From CAVRIA01 sp963721115 (GTDB taxonomy: Bacteria > Desulfobacterota > Binatia > HRBIN30 > CADEER01): a stretch of DNA of 64,000 nucleotides. The first letter of the stretch is position 1. Every line of letters starts with the position of its first letter. Below the pieces are notes generated by a model. The model had not been told where the DNA came from and did no database searches. It was given only the letters and a program-made list of their open reading frames with translations. The position numbers were made by a program, and so were the translations under genes. Location of the stretch: assembly GCA_963721115.1 (NCBI GenBank), contig CAVRIA010000006.1, positions 186,001 to 250,000 on the forward strand, in the 5' to 3' direction. This document shows positions 61,961-64,000 of this stretch, one piece after another.

Positions 61961-62582
61961 TCCCGCCGAGCGCCGCGCCAAGGCGCGCGTCTGGGAGATC
62001 CTGTGCGCGGACTTCTTCCAGCGCTACGTGCAGGAGTCCGACGCCGTGCTCGACATGGGGGCCGGGTTCTGCGAGTTCATCAACCACATCCGCTGCCGCG
62101 AGAAGTGGGCCGTCGACGCCGACGAGCAGGTGCGCGAGCTCGCCGCCCCCGGCGTGCAGGTGCACTGCGGTCCCGCCCACGAGCTGTCCTGGATGGGCAG
62201 CGGTGCGGTCGACGTCGTCTTCGCCAGCAACTTCTTCGAGCACATGACCAGCAAGGACCTGCTGCTGGCCACGCTCGGCGAGGCGCATCGCGTGCTGCGT
62301 CCCGGCGGCCGCATCCTGATCCTGCAGCCGAACATCCACTACGCCTACCGCGAGTACTGGGACTTCTTCGACCATCACCTGCCGCTCAGCCACAAGTCGA
62401 TGGTCGAGGCCCTGGAGATGTGCGGCTTCCACGCGAGCGAGGTGCGCCCGCAGTTCCTTCCGTATACGACCAAGAGCGCGCTGCCGCAGTGGCCGATCCT
62501 GGTGCGAGCCTATCTGCGGTGCCCGCCGCTGCACCGCCTGCTCGGCAAGCAGATGTTCATCGTCGCTCAGAGGCAGGCTTGA
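61926..62582 (+). CDS. SAM-dependent methyltransferase
   Basis: A 218-residue class I methyltransferase. Motif I is VLDMGAGFCEFINHIRC (about 41-57), then KWAVDADEQVREL, VDVVFASNFFEHMTSKDLLLATLGEAHRVLRPGGRILIL, and a C-terminal part with YREYWDFFDHHLPLSHKSMVEAL. It is of the type found with glycosyltransferases in O-antigen and capsule clusters. Its start at 61926 lies within the preceding GT2 gene (35-bp overlap). It is followed by a GCTGAG repeat hairpin. Substrate unknown. Confidence 0.82.
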   Translation: MGGRGLYEQRFDPAERRAKARVWEILCADFFQRYVQESDAVLDMGAGFCEFINHIRCREKWAVDADEQVRELAAPGVQVHCGPAHELSWMGSGAVDVVFASNFFEHMTSKDLLLATLGEAHRVLRPGGRILILQPNIHYAYREYWDFFDHHLPLSHKSMVEALEMCGFHASEVRPQFLPYTTKSALPQWPILVRAYLRCPPLHRLLGKQMFIVAQRQA

Positions 62583-62746
62583 ACTCAGCCTCAGCCTGAG
62601 CCTTCCGAAGACCGAGGCTGAGGCTACGGCTGAGGCTCAGGCTGAGGAGGACCGAGGCTGAGGCTGGGGATCGATCCCAAAGACCGCGCGAAGCGCGCAC
62701 CGTCCTCAGCCCGAGCCTGAGCCTCAGCCTCAGCCTGTTCCGGAAG
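62583..62746. repeat. GCTGAG-type hexamer hairpin, copy 2
   Basis: A 164-bp stretch of imperfect GAGGCT/AGCCTC hexamers on both strands, with a GGGGATCGATCCC palindrome at its centre. A shorter relative is at 37925-38018. It fills most of the gap between the methyltransferase (stop 62582) and the RmlC-like gene; the remaining bases to 62813 show nothing else. Confidence 0.75.
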
Positions 62747-62813
62747 TCCGTGTGTTTCTCAGCTCGAATGATCCGCGCAGCCCGGGGGTGAACTGAAGCC
62801 CGCTGCCCCTCGG

Positions 62814-62842
62814 TTGACCTGTCCGCGCCCATCGTGAATAAG
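62814..62842 (+). promoter_or_regulatory. Candidate promoter upstream of the RmlC-like gene
   Basis: TTGACC at 62814-62819 with AATAAG or GAATAA 16-17 bp downstream, about 45 bp before the ATG at 62885. If real, it favours the ATG at 62885 over the GTG at 62834. Motif matching only. Confidence 0.4.
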
Positions 62843-62884
62843 GACGCGGGATCGCGCTGCGGGAAAGGAGCACCGGAGAACGCC

Positions 62885-63448
62885 ATGTTGATCGAGCCAG
62901 AACGGATGCCGGGAATCAAGGTCGTCACCGCCAAGCACTTCCCCGACGAGCGGGGCTTTCTGCTGCAGTCGTGGGTGCGCAAGGATCTCGAGGCGGCCGG
63001 CATCCCGGCGGACTTCCACCAGGCGATCCAGACGGTGTCCAAGCGCGGCGTCGTGCGCGGTCTTCATTTCCAGTGGGCTCCGCCGATGGGCAAGTACGTG
63101 CGCTGCATTCACGGCGCCATCGTCGACGTCGTCGTCGACGTCCGCCACGGGTCGCCGACGCTGGGAGATCACGTCGCGGTCGAGCTCAGCGACCGCAACC
63201 ATCGGATCATCTGGGTTCCGCCGGGCTTTGCGCACGGCACCTTCGCCCTCGAGGACCACTCCATCGTCCTCTACGAATGCACCGCCGCGCACGGCGTCGG
63301 CGGCGAGGGCGGCATCCGCTGGGACGACCCGGCTCTCGGGATCGCCTGGCCGAAGATCCCCGCCATCGTCTCGGAGAAGGACACGAAGGCGCCGACCCTG
63401 GCCGAGTGGCTCGCCGACCCGCGCTCGAAGAGCTTCTCCTTCCGCTGA
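62885..63448 (+). CDS. rmlC: dTDP-4-dehydrorhamnose 3,5-epimerase-like cupin (RmlC family)
   Basis: A 187-residue cupin of the RmlC family. It inverts C3 and C5 (or C3 alone) of a 4-keto-6-deoxy sugar nucleotide. Visible marks are FPDERGFLLQSW, VSKRGVVRGLHFQW with the catalytic His, YVRCIHGAIVDVVVDVRHGS, WVPPGFAHGTFALED, and the C-terminal GIRWDDPALGIAWP. I chose the ATG at 62885, preceded by GGAG; a GTG at 62834 would add 17 residues. No rmlA, rmlB or rmlD is seen nearby, so it may act with the epimerase/dehydratase at 58903 on another deoxysugar. Confidence 0.86.
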   Translation: MLIEPERMPGIKVVTAKHFPDERGFLLQSWVRKDLEAAGIPADFHQAIQTVSKRGVVRGLHFQWAPPMGKYVRCIHGAIVDVVVDVRHGSPTLGDHVAVELSDRNHRIIWVPPGFAHGTFALEDHSIVLYECTAAHGVGGEGGIRWDDPALGIAWPKIPAIVSEKDTKAPTLAEWLADPRSKSFSFR

Positions 63449-63475
63449 CCCGACCCGCGGCGCACGCGGCGCGGA

Positions 63476-64000
63476 TCACTTCTCGAGCAGCCTCCCGTCG
63501 GCGTCGCGGTTGCCGAGCCACAGCCCGCCCTCGACCTCCCGGTAGGTGCGATTGAGCACGGCGAGGTTGTTGGCCAGCAATGCCAGCGCCAGCACGACGA
63601 AGGCATAGGAGAGCGCTCGCCGGTGTCGAATGAACGCGTTCCAGCAGGACGCGACGAGCACGGCCACCACGACACCGTGCCAGTTGGGGGAGTACAGGAC
63701 GTACTCCCGGCCGTAGAGGAGATGGAGCGCGAACTGTCCTCCGATGCACAGGACGGGCGCCAGGAAGCGGCGGTCGGCGCGCCGGAGACCCGCGGCCGCC
63801 GCGGCGATCGCGACAATCAGGAACGCGGCGATCGGCCACAGGAACCATTGCCAGTTGCGGAGACGCACTTCCTCCAGGGACAGGGACCAATACCCGAGCA
63901 TCCAGGAAAGAAAGGACGAATAGGTCGGGTACGGCGCCGCGAAGTCGTAGCCGAGGAAGTGGATTGCCAGTCGGGTGATCTGCGTGACGGGGGTTTGCTC
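63476..64000 (-). CDS. C-terminal part of a polytopic membrane protein (runs off the window)
   Basis: The last 174 residues of a membrane protein whose start lies beyond 64000; the frame is open to the window end. Four hydrophobic segments are visible (WPIAAFLIVAIAAAAAGL, FLAPVLCIGGQFALHLL, HGVVVAVLVASCWNAF, ALSYAFVVLALALLANNLAV), separated by short basic loops, with YGREYVLYSPNWHG between the second and third. The C-terminal 25 residues are soluble. Helix spacing and the final NRTYREVEGGLWLGNRD resemble GT-C or other glycan membrane proteins, but I cannot name a family. It converges on the RmlC-like gene with 27 bp between stops. Confidence 0.55.
   Translation of the reverse strand, partial: EQTPVTQITRLAIHFLGYDFAAPYPTYSSFLSWMLGYWSLSLEEVRLRNWQWFLWPIAAFLIVAIAAAAAGLRRADRRFLAPVLCIGGQFALHLLYGREYVLYSPNWHGVVVAVLVASCWNAFIRHRRALSYAFVVLALALLANNLAVLNRTYREVEGGLWLGNRDADGRLLEK

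Noticed and set aside
62834..63448. Full dTDP-rhamnose pathway
   Set aside because: Only the RmlC-like gene is present; no rmlA, rmlB or rmlD was found in the window, so dTDP-rhamnose cannot be claimed.

Overview
The window is a GC-rich bacterial chromosomal (or large-contig) segment given over almost entirely to building and decorating a cell-surface glycan. Frequent GTG and TTG starts, six lipobox-bearing periplasmic-type enzymes and dispersed repeats of the CCCCCTTTTCC and AACCACGAAGGACACGAAG kinds suggest a diderm bacterium. Acidobacteriota or a deltaproteobacterial/myxobacterial relative fits best, but this is a low-confidence inference because no rRNA or marker gene is present. No tRNA, rRNA, CRISPR array or recognisable transposase was seen.

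Layout. 11-5836 (minus): a methyltransferase, a GT39-like membrane protein and two family-2 glycosyltransferases in one operon. 5957-11656: two inverted copies of a short palindromic repeat enclose an MBOAT gene, a divergent sulfatase-like lipoprotein gene and a membrane-embedded spermidine-synthase-like gene. 11816-15171 (minus): a 3'-truncated YfhO gene, two methyltransferases and a GtrB-like glycosyltransferase. 15418-31400: a radical SAM protein, a tandem pair of an unnamed membrane family, an asparagine-synthetase-like amidotransferase, two sulfatase-like proteins, two GT39-like proteins, a GT2-PaaK fusion and a methyltransferase. 31550-43664: two YfhO proteins, a desaturase, a second radical SAM protein, three methyltransferases and another sulfatase-like protein. 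43661-50836 (plus): a second tandem pair of the unnamed membrane family, then sulfatase-like, MBOAT, a 38-residue microprotein and an SGNH protein. 50841-56637: a double methyltransferase, a YVTN propeller lipoprotein, and an SGNH - 44-residue microprotein - sulfatase-like operon. 56732-64000: a methyltransferase, a lipoprotein, sugar-nucleotide enzymes (epimerase/dehydratase, 6-dehydrogenase, RmlC-like), a GT2, a methyltransferase and the end of a membrane protein.

How the genes may work together: cytoplasmic enzymes make and methylate sugar nucleotides or lipid-linked sugars; GT2 enzymes build chains or load polyprenyl phosphate; ten GT-C-type membrane proteins (three GT39-like, three YfhO including one truncated, four of the unnamed family) would transfer lipid-linked sugars outside the membrane. 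Two MBOAT proteins, two SGNH proteins and two microproteins ending in FIYxxF look like an O-acylation machinery resembling DltB-DltX-DltD. Six sulfatase-like lipoproteins carry Thr where true sulfatases carry the formylglycine Cys/Ser, so phosphotransfer is a live alternative to sulfate-ester hydrolysis. No flippase, Wzy, ABC exporter or priming transferase is visible.

Data quality matters here. Fifteen genes carry small reading-frame breaks. Twenty-three of twenty-five breaks are repaired by removing one base, and the repaired lengths match intact paralogues. This looks like residual insertion errors in the assembly rather than gene decay. The truncated YfhO gene at 11816-12429 is the one real-looking pseudogene.
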